A DNA stretch of 16,096 nt from Paracoccaceae bacterium (GCA_030626365.1 DAOUPC010000021.1:1-16096); one strand, 5' to 3'. Shown: positions 7,668 to 13,966, numbered from the stretch's first letter. Translations and numbers: made by a program. Notes: generated by a model from the sequence alone, not told the origin.

Positions 7668-8491
7668 TACTGTACCCTCGCCCTGATAAGGCCGGACAGA
7701 TATTCCAGGCCCATGACAATGACGATGATGATCAGCAGGATCGCCGCCGCAGTATCGTATTCGTACCGGTCAAACGCAGTGTTCAGCGTGGCACCAATGC
7801 CCCCTGCCCCGACCAGCCCCAGAATGGCGCTTTCGCGGAAATTGATGTCCAAACGATACATCGACAGACCGATCAGCCGCGGCATGAACTGCGGCTGCAC
7901 GCCGTAATTCACCCATTGGGCCCAGCGTGATCCGGTGGCTTTGACCGCCTCGGCCTGCACCTTGTCCATGCTCTCTATCTCTTCGGCCAGCAGTTTCGAC
8001 AGGAACCCGATGGTGGCAAACGACAGCGTCAGGAACCCGGCCAGCGGGCCAAATCCGAATATCGCCACCAGCAGGATCGCCACGATGATCTCTTGCAGGG
8101 CACGCGACACGGCGATAATGGCGCGACAAACAAGGTAAACCGGCAAGGGCGCGATGTTGCGCGCCGCGCCCAGGCCGATGGGAATGGAAATGGCGATGCC
8201 GACAACCGTTGACGTAATGGCCATGACGATGCTTTCCAGCATCCCCTCCCAGATGTCCCCGGCGCGCGATTCAAAATCGGGTTGCAGGAATGCCGCGATA
8301 AACGCCGCCCCCCGGTCCAGCCCGGCATAGACCCGTTCCCAGTTCACCTCGACCGAATTGATCGCGGCAATCAGGTAGATCAACGCGCCAATCACCAGCC
8401 CCCAGCGCAGCCAGTCGCGTTTGATCAGTGGTGGTTTTTTCCAGCCCGTACCAATCAGCGTGTCCAGTTCCGAAACGCTGGCCCCGTTCAT
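7667..8491 (-). CDS. phnE: Phosphonate-type ABC transporter permease, first PhnE
   Basis: 274-aa inner-membrane permease. A charged N-terminal segment (about 30 residues, ending KRDWLRWG) precedes the first membrane helix. A periplasmic region (about 48-85) and further helices follow, and then the ATPase-contact loop EAVKATGSRWAQWVNYGVQP (about residues 181-200) and INFRESAILGLVGAGGIGATL near the C-terminus. Both last motifs match the second PhnE and the wider family. The start overlaps the PhnC stop by 4 bp (ATGA) and the stop overlaps the second phnE start, so the whole set should be translated in coupled fashion. Confidence 0.9.
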   Translation of the reverse strand: MNGASVSELDTLIGTGWKKPPLIKRDWLRWGLVIGALIYLIAAINSVEVNWERVYAGLDRGAAFIAAFLQPDFESRAGDIWEGMLESIVMAITSTVVGIAISIPIGLGAARNIAPLPVYLVCRAIIAVSRALQEIIVAILLVAIFGFGPLAGFLTLSFATIGFLSKLLAEEIESMDKVQAEAVKATGSRWAQWVNYGVQPQFMPRLIGLSMYRLDINFRESAILGLVGAGGIGATLNTAFDRYEYDTAAAILLIIIVIVMGLEYLSGLIRARVQ

Positions 8492-9279
8492 TGCGCGGCC
8501 TCTTCTTCCGCATCGGTGACCTTTTCAATGGTCGCTTCCCAGTCCTCTTCGCCGTAAATATGGGTGAGCATATCCGGCGTCAGATCATCCGGCGCGCCGT
8601 CAAACACGATTGCCCCGGATTCCAGCCCGACAACGCGCTGCACGAACATCTTGGCCAGCGCCACGTCGTGAATATTGATGATCGCGGCCAGCCCGCGTTC
8701 GCTGCACAGTTCGACGATCAAACGCATGATCTGACGACTGGTTTTCGGGTCCAGCGACGCGGTGGGTTCATCCACCAAAAGCAACGCGGGGTCCTGGATC
8801 AGCGCGCGGCAGATCCCGACCCTCTGGCGTTGCCCGCCCGACAATTCATCGGCCCGTTTATCGGCCATGTGCAACAGGCCCACCCGGTCCAGCAACCGAT
8901 AGGCATTGTCCACGTCAGATTGCGGAAACTTGCGCAGGAACGACCGCCAGAACCCGACATAACCAAGGCGCCCCGACAACACGTTTTCCATCACCGTCAG
9001 CCGTTCAACCAACGCATATTCCTGAAATATCATACCCATCCGCCGGCGGTCCCGGCGCAGCGCCCCGGACCCCAGCCTGGTCAGTTCAACACCATCCAGA
9101 TGCACCGTGCCGCTGGTCGGTTCAACCAATCGGTTGATACAGCGGATCAACGTCGATTTACCCGCCCCGGACGGGCCAATCAGCGCCAGAACCTGGCCCT
9201 GCGGTATCTCCAGAACCACCGATTTCAATGCCTGGTCGCCCGTATTATAGGTCTTTACCAGCTTATCCAGCTTTAGCAT
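8488..9279 (-). CDS. phnC: Phosphonate-type ABC transporter ATP-binding protein PhnC
   Basis: 263-aa single-domain ATPase of the importer. Walker A GPSGAGKST (35-43), Q-loop Gln86 (IFQEYAL), signature LSGGQRQRV (146-154), Walker B LLLVDEPT (167-174) and the switch histidine His204 (NIHD) are all intact. The segment between Q-loop and signature contains NVLSGRLGYVGFWRSF, which matches the PhnC family (NVLxGRLG). The C-terminus is acidic (EDWEATIEKVTDAEEEAA). The gene is separated from phnD by 69 bp containing a strong hairpin, and overlaps the downstream phnE by 4 bp. An alternative label would be phosphite or phosphate-ester transporter ATPase. Confidence 0.92.
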   Translation of the reverse strand: MLKLDKLVKTYNTGDQALKSVVLEIPQGQVLALIGPSGAGKSTLIRCINRLVEPTSGTVHLDGVELTRLGSGALRRDRRRMGMIFQEYALVERLTVMENVLSGRLGYVGFWRSFLRKFPQSDVDNAYRLLDRVGLLHMADKRADELSGGQRQRVGICRALIQDPALLLVDEPTASLDPKTSRQIMRLIVELCSERGLAAIINIHDVALAKMFVQRVVGLESGAIVFDGAPDDLTPDMLTHIYGEEDWEATIEKVTDAEEEAAQ

Positions 9280-9302
9280 TCCTGCCCCCGTCCCTGATTA
9301 AC

Positions 9303-9332
9303 GACGGCCCAGGGCAATAACCCCGGGCCGCC
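9303..9332 (-). promoter_or_regulatory. Intergenic hairpin between phnD and phnC
   Basis: In the minus-strand transcript GGCGGCCCGGGG (9332-9321) can pair with CCCTGGGCCGTC (9314-9303) over 12 positions, with two G-U pairs and a 6-nt loop. On the plus strand the same two positions would be A-C mismatches, so the structure fits RNA made in the phn direction. It starts 16 bp after the phnD stop. No T-run follows in that direction. As in the first importer operon, it probably protects the binding-protein mRNA or limits readthrough (inference). Confidence 0.6.
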
Positions 9333-9348
9333 TTTTCACTCGTTTGTT

Positions 9349-10323
9349 TTAGCTACAGCTATAGCTGACGCCATTGGCCGTATCGATCTTGCGGATCACT
9401 TCCCAGAACTCTTTATAGTTCATGTTGATGAACTGACCTTCGTTCGAACGCTCGAACTCTTCCTGCAGCCTGGAACCATCCCAATTGAACGTGAAAAACG
9501 CCTTTTGGATGTTTGCCTGCAATTCCGGCGTCAGATTGTGCGCCGTACCAAAGCCCGTGGTCGGGAAGGTTTGCGATTTATAGATCGAAATCACCTGATC
9601 GGCCTTGACCACATCACGACGGATCATCCGTGCCAGAACCGAGTTGGCGATCGAGGCCGCCGGATAGTCCTTGTTGGCCACGCCCAGGATCGAGTTGTCG
9701 TGCTTGCCTGAATAAACCGGTTCAAAATCCCGGTCAGGGATCATGTCATAGTCAGATTTCAGGATCGCCGATGGGGCCTTGAAGCCAGAGTTGGACGTAG
9801 GCGAGGTAAACGCCAGCTTGCCACCCCGGATGTCCTCGACCTTTTCAATGCCGGAACCCGGATAGGTCAGGATTTCCATTTCATAACCGAAATGGCCATC
9901 AAGCGACGCCATGATCGTGAAGGGGCGGAAACCCGCACAGTTCACGGCCAGCGGGTTGGACCCGGTGTTGAAACCCGCGATGTGCAACCGGCCTGACCGC
10001 ATTGCCTCGATCTGGGCAGCGTTCGACTGAACCCCGTAAAAAACGACCTTCTTGCCGGTCACTTCTTCCATGTGCTCAAGAAAACCGGCCCAGACCTCTT
10101 TATAGACGGCCGGATCTTCGACCGGCGTATAGGTAAAAATCAACGTGTCCGGATCAACCAACTGGCTGGGATCGCTGGGGATGTCCGCAACCAGATCGCC
10201 GTCGGTGTCACAATAACGTTTGTCCAATGTGCCCCGCTCGCAATCCTGTGCGCTGGCGGACCCGGCAAGGGCCAGTCCCATCACAAGGGCGGATACGGAT
10301 GCAGCTGTTGTCAGTAAATTCAT
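9349..10323 (-). CDS. phnD: Phosphonate-type periplasmic substrate-binding protein PhnD
   Basis: 324-aa periplasmic binding protein. The ATG at 10323 is chosen over a TTG at 10350 because it follows AGGGAGA at a good distance and starts the signal peptide (MNLLTTAASVSALVMG, cleavage near ASA-Q at 25/26). The body follows the PhnD type II fold: LIFTYTPVEDPAVY, YGVQSNAAQIEAMRSGRLHIAGF, and the anion-binding loop TSPTSNSG (173-180), which fits the S/T-rich phosphonate pocket of this family. Two oddities: an N-terminal insertion with an Asp-rich DxDGDxxxD loop (39-47), and four cysteines (28, 38, 129, 323) that could form two disulfides. Ligand identity (2-aminoethylphosphonate, other phosphonate, phosphite) is not resolved. 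First gene of the operon reading to the HAD gene. Confidence 0.92.
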   Translation of the reverse strand: MNLLTTAASVSALVMGLALAGSASAQDCERGTLDKRYCDTDGDLVADIPSDPSQLVDPDTLIFTYTPVEDPAVYKEVWAGFLEHMEEVTGKKVVFYGVQSNAAQIEAMRSGRLHIAGFNTGSNPLAVNCAGFRPFTIMASLDGHFGYEMEILTYPGSGIEKVEDIRGGKLAFTSPTSNSGFKAPSAILKSDYDMIPDRDFEPVYSGKHDNSILGVANKDYPAASIANSVLARMIRRDVVKADQVISIYKSQTFPTTGFGTAHNLTPELQANIQKAFFTFNWDGSRLQEEFERSNEGQFINMNYKEFWEVIRKIDTANGVSYSCS

Positions 10324-10423
10324 GTTTTTCTCCCTGATCTTTTGATCCAAAGACCCTATCGCCTTTTATTCAAGACGCAAGGGATTTAGGGGCCGGATCA
10401 AAACAGGCCACCCCCCTGCCCTT

Positions 10424-10816
10424 TCAGACATGGCGAATGGTGCCCGGATATTGCGCCAACACCGCATTTCCGGTGATCAAAGTCAGCCCGTCCTGGCGCG
10501 CCTGTGCCACCAGAATCCGGTCAAACGGGTCATCGTGAATTGCCGGCAGAACCTCGGCCATCAGGACGTGAACACCGCTGATCATCATTTCCTCATAACC
10601 ATGGCGCAATAACCCGCGCCGCAACGCGGTGCCGTCCACCCGCCTGCCCTGATCCCGCCTGACTTGATCTGGCCTGACCGATATTTCCCAAAGGCTGGCG
10701 ACCGAAAACACCAGTGTGTTTTCCCTGTTTTCAAGCATCTCGCGGACCGGCGGTTTCAACCTCTCCGGTGCCCCCGCCGCCCACAACAGGATTTGCGTAT
10801 CCAGCAATAACCTCAT
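10424..10816 (-). CDS. PIN-domain toxin of a type II toxin-antitoxin pair (VapC-like)
   Basis: 130-aa PIN-domain protein, predicted to be a metal-dependent ribonuclease toxin. Acidic active-site residues visible: Asp6 (RLLLDT), Glu44 (SLWEIS) and Asp99 in HDDPFDRILVAQA. The usual fourth position is Asn117 in ITGN rather than Asp, a change seen in part of the family that may weaken metal binding. The LWEIS...DPFDR...AQA pattern matches PIN toxins paired with Phd-type antitoxins. The start overlaps the antitoxin stop by 4 bp (ATGA), the usual arrangement that ties toxin synthesis to antitoxin. Next to parAB it is most simply a plasmid-stability (post-segregational killing) module (inference). 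Confidence 0.87.
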   Translation of the reverse strand: MRLLLDTQILLWAAGAPERLKPPVREMLENRENTLVFSVASLWEISVRPDQVRRDQGRRVDGTALRRGLLRHGYEEMMISGVHVLMAEVLPAIHDDPFDRILVAQARQDGLTLITGNAVLAQYPGTIRHV

Positions 10817-11049
10817 GTGTTCTCGCCCAAATCATCAATGCCATCCCCGCCCGGATTGTCGAAATCATCCGGCACGGCCACATCATCCATAAACCCCAAC
10901 CGCGACGGCTTGCCTGGCTTCTCGGCCAATGCCTCGACCTTGACCAGCGGCTTGCCGGCACGGGCAATGATAAATGGCTCGCCCGCCTGCGCGGCAGCAA
11001 TCAGGCGTGACAACTGGGTTTTTGCCTCGTGGATATTAACGGTTTTCAT
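10813..11049 (-). CDS. Phd/YefM-family antitoxin
   Basis: 78-aa antitoxin. The N-terminus MKTVNIHEAKTQLSRLIAAA is the classic prevent-host-death DNA-binding start, followed by GEPFIIARAGKPLVKV, the second half of the Phd fold. The acidic C-terminal tail (FMDDVAVPDDFDNPGGDGID) is the likely toxin-binding, disordered part. This type normally represses its own operon by binding palindromes near its promoter, and a long inverted repeat lies 15 bp upstream of the start. It overlaps the PIN toxin gene by 4 bp. No good Shine-Dalgarno is visible; the stretch before ATG is GGGGCCACC. Confidence 0.88.
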   Translation of the reverse strand: MKTVNIHEAKTQLSRLIAAAQAGEPFIIARAGKPLVKVEALAEKPGKPSRLGFMDDVAVPDDFDNPGGDGIDDLGENT

Positions 11050-11063
11050 GGTGGCCCCGGCGC

Positions 11064-11104
11064 GATTTATTAAACTTAGTCCACTTAGCTTAGTTTAATA
11101 AATC
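11064..11104 (-). promoter_or_regulatory. Long inverted repeat, probable operator/promoter of the toxin-antitoxin operon
   Basis: Arms GATTTATTAAACTTAG (11064-11079) and CTTAGTTTAATAAATC (11089-11104) match as an inverted repeat at 15 of 16 positions, with a 9-bp centre that adds a third copy of CTTAG. It is markedly AT-rich compared with its surroundings and ends 15 bp before the antitoxin start. Position and symmetry suit a Phd-type autorepression site that also contains the promoter (-10-like TTTAAT). A role as a barrier after parB is the alternative. Confidence 0.6.
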
Positions 11105-11123
11105 TGCATCCTCAACACCCAAA

Positions 11124-11143
11124 ACCTTACCCATGGGTAAGGT
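11124..11143. repeat. parS-like palindrome, copy 1 (after parB)
   Basis: Perfect 20-bp palindrome ACCTTACCCATGGGTAAGGT. Its last base is also the first plus-strand base of the parB stop codon. The identical sequence occurs twice more (12553-12572, 13649-13668), all within the par/rep module and nowhere else in the window. This makes it the likely ParB-binding centromere site (inference from sequence and position). Confidence 0.75.
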
Positions 11144-12249
11144 CAGTCCCCCTCCAGCGCATCCAGAAACGCCGCCACGGCCTGTTCCAGCTTGCGCCGG
11201 TCAACGGTGGAAAAATCCAGGTCATACCGCAGTTCGACCCGTCCGGCGGATGCCGCGCACTTGGCAACCTGCCCCTGGCGACCCACCTCGAACGTGGTCT
11301 TGGCCTTGCGTGACTTTCGCGCGGGCTTGTCCCCGGCGCCTTCAAACACCGGCTGTGGGATTGCCCCCAGATCATCGGTGGCAAAGCGGCGCAAAATGGC
11401 CACTTCGGCCTCGCTGTCCCGCCCGGGCGCGGATTGTAACGCGGTGACGACCCGCGCCATCAGGCTGATGTCATTATCCATCCGCCGCTTTAGCGCCACA
11501 CCGACATTGCGGGGGATTTCGTTGGGGTGTTCCAGCACCTTTTCCAGTTGCATCACCAACGACGCAAAGGCGCGGATATAACTGCGTTTGGTATAGCTCG
11601 CCGATTTGAACAGCACCGCCACCGCCTTGTCGATGCCCGCACAGTTATTCTCCGGGTCCACCGCATAGGCCCGCGCCAGCGCCCCCATTTCGGCAAACGA
11701 AATGTCCTTGCGGATCATGTTTTCATCCACCATCCGCCGATAGCTGGTTTCAACCGGATCACCCGCCGTGACGATCCCCGCCGGGATGGTTTCAAACCGC
11801 GCATCCCCGGTTTCCGCCAGCAATTCGCGATATGCCGTCAGGCGCCGCATCCCCTGCACCAGTTCAAACCGCCCGTCTTCGCGCGGTTCCACCCTTATTG
11901 GATTGGACAGACCGATATCGCGGATCGACGTCTTTAGATCCTCCAACTCGGGGTCCGGTCCCGGCTTGCGATCGCGCACCAGTTTTTCGGCCACCACATC
12001 GCCCAGCCGGACCAGGTCAACGATCAACCCCTGTTTCTTGAGCCGCACAAGATCATGCGCCAGACGGTCATTTTCGTCCCGTATGGCGCTGGCCGCACTT
12101 TGCCTTTCACGCACACTTTCGGCGTTTTCCGATATCGCCGCCGCCATCGGCCCGCGGCGTTTGTTCAGCACGGAATCCGGTATCTTGCCCACCGGAATAT
12201 CCGCGCTGTCGGGCATGTCGAGGTCAAATATTCTGCGTTTACGGCTCAT
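11143..12249 (-). CDS. parB: ParB-family plasmid partitioning protein
   Basis: 368-aa centromere-binding protein (also called RepB in this plasmid type). A basic start SRKRRIFDLDMP, a coiled-coil-like segment (about 40-75), then the ParB N domain: LKTSIRDIGLSNPIRV (105-120), VQGMRRLTAYREL (131-143, in place of the usual GERR box) and DENMIRKDISFAEMG (175-189). A helix-turn-helix region follows (about 185-230, with KSASYTKRSYIRAFASL). A basic KPARKSRKAK patch (308-317) precedes the C-terminal segment. Start 12249 overlaps the parA stop as ATGA; the frame is open eight codons further but that lies within parA. Expected to bind the 20-bp palindromes and spread or slide in a CTP-dependent way, as known for this family, with ParA moving the complex. 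Confidence 0.92.
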   Translation of the reverse strand: MSRKRRIFDLDMPDSADIPVGKIPDSVLNKRRGPMAAAISENAESVRERQSAASAIRDENDRLAHDLVRLKKQGLIVDLVRLGDVVAEKLVRDRKPGPDPELEDLKTSIRDIGLSNPIRVEPREDGRFELVQGMRRLTAYRELLAETGDARFETIPAGIVTAGDPVETSYRRMVDENMIRKDISFAEMGALARAYAVDPENNCAGIDKAVAVLFKSASYTKRSYIRAFASLVMQLEKVLEHPNEIPRNVGVALKRRMDNDISLMARVVTALQSAPGRDSEAEVAILRRFATDDLGAIPQPVFEGAGDKPARKSRKAKTTFEVGRQGQVAKCAASAGRVELRYDLDFSTVDRRKLEQAVAAFLDALEGD

Positions 12250-13553
12250 GTGTCGGCCTCCATCTGTTCCCACGCGCCAATCATCGTTGCGCGAAATTCC
12301 AGGTATGCGTTGTCAAACGTGCCACGCGCCCGGCGCCATGTTTCGCGGGTCATGTCGCGATAATCCATTTCATAGACCGAACTAAGGAACCGTCCCGATT
12401 GCTCCACGGCGCGGGTCATCTCGATCGGGTGTTCGGTCACGCGATCGCCAAACACCTTGCGAAAGGCCTCAAACATCGCCTGATGCAGTTCATTTCCCGG
12501 CTCGAATCTGGTCAACAAAAAGCGAATATCATAAAATACTTTCGGAAGGGTTACCTTACCCATGGGTAAGGTTTCGTCGAAACCCTGCGCCAGATCTTCC
12601 AGCGCCTCGGCCAACTGACCAATGAAACTGGTGGTTGAATCATACTCCCAATATCCCGGCCCGGACGGGATATAAAGCATATCGGCGGCAAACACCGCAT
12701 TCATCGACTGATAACCAATCGCCGGCGGGCAATCGAACAGGATCAGGTCATAGGCGTCATCCGGTATCTGGTCGAGGTATCGCGACACGGCGGCAAAAAA
12801 CGACCACTCTGGGTTCATGTGCCGGTATTGCGCCGAGGCGAATTCGACAAAAGCAGCATTGGCGCAGGACGGGATGGCATCGATTGTCGGCCACGAGGTC
12901 GATTTGATGAAATCACCGATACGCAAGTCACCAAGGCCCAGATCCGTGATCGAGGCAGGCAGTTGGCGATGGGGCAGGGTGGTGCCGCTTTCGGCCCCGG
13001 ATGCGACACTGTTCATGCGGTTAGTCTCGCGTATCAGGTCGCGCGCCATGATGCCCCAGACGGTAAAATCCTCGGTCACATCATTCAGCCCCATGGAATG
13101 GCTCAGCGTTGCCTGGGGGTCGAAATCAACCACCAGAACCCGGTAGCCATCCAATGCTGCGGCATGGGCGAAATGCAGCGCCACGGTTGATTTGCCGGCA
13201 CCGCCCTTGAAATTGGCCACCGCGGCGCGGATCGCCCGCTTGCCCGCCGGGCGCGGCGGCATCAGGGATTTACGGTTCACCTTGATGCGGCGGCGCAATT
13301 CGTTGATTTCCTCAAGGCTGAACCAACGCTGACGCCCATCTGGTTCGACCTCGCCCATGGGCAGGCTGGGATCAGCCGCCAGGCGACCGCGAAAAGTGGA
13401 CTGGTTGACGTTGAAAATCAGCTCGGCCACCTCCCAGCTGGAAAACCGGCGCAGGGTCTTTTCCATCTCGGGGCTGAATGTCTGCTGGCGAATCCAGCTT
13501 TGCAGTTTAAGCGACCGCGCCTGAAGGGCGCTTAGATCTTCGTGGGTGTACAT
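12246..13553 (-). CDS. parA: ParA-family plasmid partitioning ATPase
   Basis: 435-aa type Ia ParA (RepA-like). The N-terminal ~90 residues hold a MerR-like helix-turn-helix (SSWEVAELIFNVNQSTFRG, then RQRWFSLEEINELRRRI), which suggests it also binds DNA to autoregulate the operon. The deviant Walker A is KGGAGKST (116-123), including signature Lys116 and Lys121; A' is VDFDPQAT (142-149) and Walker B ILFDCPP (271-277, Asp274). Start at 13553, with AAGGA and GAGG upstream. A perfect copy of the parS-like palindrome is embedded in codons 328-334 (TLPMGKV), and a 15/20 degenerate copy covers SLPMGEV (63-69). First gene of parAB, divergent from the initiator gene. Confidence 0.93.
   Translation of the reverse strand: MYTHEDLSALQARSLKLQSWIRQQTFSPEMEKTLRRFSSWEVAELIFNVNQSTFRGRLAADPSLPMGEVEPDGRQRWFSLEEINELRRRIKVNRKSLMPPRPAGKRAIRAAVANFKGGAGKSTVALHFAHAAALDGYRVLVVDFDPQATLSHSMGLNDVTEDFTVWGIMARDLIRETNRMNSVASGAESGTTLPHRQLPASITDLGLGDLRIGDFIKSTSWPTIDAIPSCANAAFVEFASAQYRHMNPEWSFFAAVSRYLDQIPDDAYDLILFDCPPAIGYQSMNAVFAADMLYIPSGPGYWEYDSTTSFIGQLAEALEDLAQGFDETLPMGKVTLPKVFYDIRFLLTRFEPGNELHQAMFEAFRKVFGDRVTEHPIEMTRAVEQSGRFLSSVYEMDYRDMTRETWRRARGTFDNAYLEFRATMIGAWEQMEADT
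12553..12572. repeat. parS-like palindrome, copy 2 (inside parA)
   Basis: Identical to the other two copies but located in the parA reading frame, where it encodes TLPMGK plus two bases of the next Val codon. The leucine is written TTA, an unusual choice in this GC-rich gene, as the palindrome demands. Retention of all 20 bases inside a coding region supports selection on the DNA site itself. Confidence 0.75.
13348..13367. repeat. Degenerate parS-like site in the 5' part of parA
   Basis: ACCTCGCCCATGGGCAGGCT matches the 20-bp palindrome at 15 of 20 positions, including the whole central CCCATGGG. It encodes part of SLPMGEV, which echoes the TLPMGKV coded by copy 2. It may be a weak ParB site or a relic. 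Confidence 0.35.
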
Positions 13554-13610
13554 GCCTCGGGTATCCTTTTAGCGGACGCTATTATTCTATTCTTTCCCAT
13601 TTACGCCTGA

Positions 13611-13627
13611 TTTGCATTTTTTGCAAA
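13611..13627. repeat. Inverted repeat TTTGCA-N5-TGCAAA upstream of parA
   Basis: Six-base arms at 13611-13616 and 13622-13627, about 60 bp before the parA start. On the minus strand TTGCAA, 17 bp before TAAATG, could serve as a weak promoter, so this may be an autoregulatory operator for the helix-turn-helix of ParA. Short arms keep the confidence low. Confidence 0.3.
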
Positions 13628-13648
13628 AGGAATTACCGTAAAGATGCG

Positions 13649-13668
13649 ACCTTACCCATGGGTAAGGT
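13649..13668. repeat. parS-like palindrome, copy 3 (origin region)
   Basis: Third identical ACCTTACCCATGGGTAAGGT, 96 bp upstream of the parA start, between parAB and the initiator. In this position it could serve both as centromere and as operator for parAB. Confidence 0.75.
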
Positions 13669-13780
13669 TTTGCGCAGGTTTAACGCGGATTTAATACTGT
13701 GAGGAAGGCCAAAGCGATTCGCGTGACCCCCAAACCGCAATGCGGATGGAGGTCGCGATTGCGCGTCCAACCGGACATAT

Positions 13781-13843
13781 ATAGGGGGTCCCTTTGGTGG
13801 GCCCTACAATGGATAGGGGGACAAAAGGGGTCAATACGGGGAC
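13781..13843 (+). repeat. Helically phased G-rich decamer repeats (candidate iterons)
   Basis: Four related decamers fit ANANGGGGNC: ATAGGGGGTC (13781), ATAGGGGGAC (13813), AAAAGGGGTC (13823) and ATACGGGGAC (13834). Start-to-start distances are 32, 10 and 11 bp, close to whole turns of the helix, so all would face the same side. They lie next to the AT-rich stretch and upstream of the initiator gene, as iterons do. The low complexity of G-rich sequence makes chance similarity possible. Confidence 0.45.
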
Positions 13844-13858
13844 AGCCAGAATGTCCCC
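13838..13858. repeat. Inverted repeat GGGGACA-N7-TGTCCCC in the origin
   Basis: Perfect 7-bp arms at 13838-13844 and 13852-13858 with loop GCCAGAA. The left arm is shared with the last G-rich decamer. It sits at the border of the AT-rich stretch and could be an inverted iteron pair or a hairpin. Confidence 0.5.
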
Positions 13859-13860
13859 CC

Positions 13861-13900
13861 TCACCATATATTCACCAATATATTTAAATTAGATTGGTTA
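13861..13900 (+). other. AT-rich segment, candidate DNA-unwinding element
   Basis: A markedly AT-rich stretch in a GC-rich replicon, beginning with a tandem pair TCACCATATAT (13861-13871) and TCACCAATATAT (13872-13883), then TTAAATTAGATTGGTTAA. It directly follows the G-rich repeats. This is the usual place for strand opening at an origin (inference). Confidence 0.45.
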
Positions 13901-13937
13901 AGGGGGTTTGAACGAACCGTTCGCACTAACTCTGGCC

Positions 13938-13966
13938 TTGACAGAATCGGATGATTGGACGCTAAT
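13938..13966 (+). promoter_or_regulatory. Probable sigma-70-type promoter of the initiator gene
   Basis: TTGACA (13938-13943) is a consensus -35 box, followed after 17 bp by GCTAAT (13961-13966), which matches the -10 consensus at 4 of 6 positions. A GANTC site (GAATC, 13944-13948) lies directly behind the -35 box, so CcrM methylation could influence it. The leader to the start codon would be about 115 nt. Confidence 0.5.

Noticed and set aside
8428..9276. 282-codon plus-strand frame across phnC
   Set aside because: Antisense to a clear ABC ATPase; translation is rich in Gln, Arg and Pro with no family resemblance.
9301..9336. Plus-strand intrinsic terminator (stem followed by TTTT)
   Set aside because: The T-run lies on the plus strand, where no gene ends here and where the stem would have two A-C mismatches; the minus-strand reading fits the operon better.
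13084..13103. Another CCATGG-centred site in parA as a fifth parS
   Set aside because: Only about 10 of 20 positions match the palindrome, as expected by chance around an NcoI-like core.
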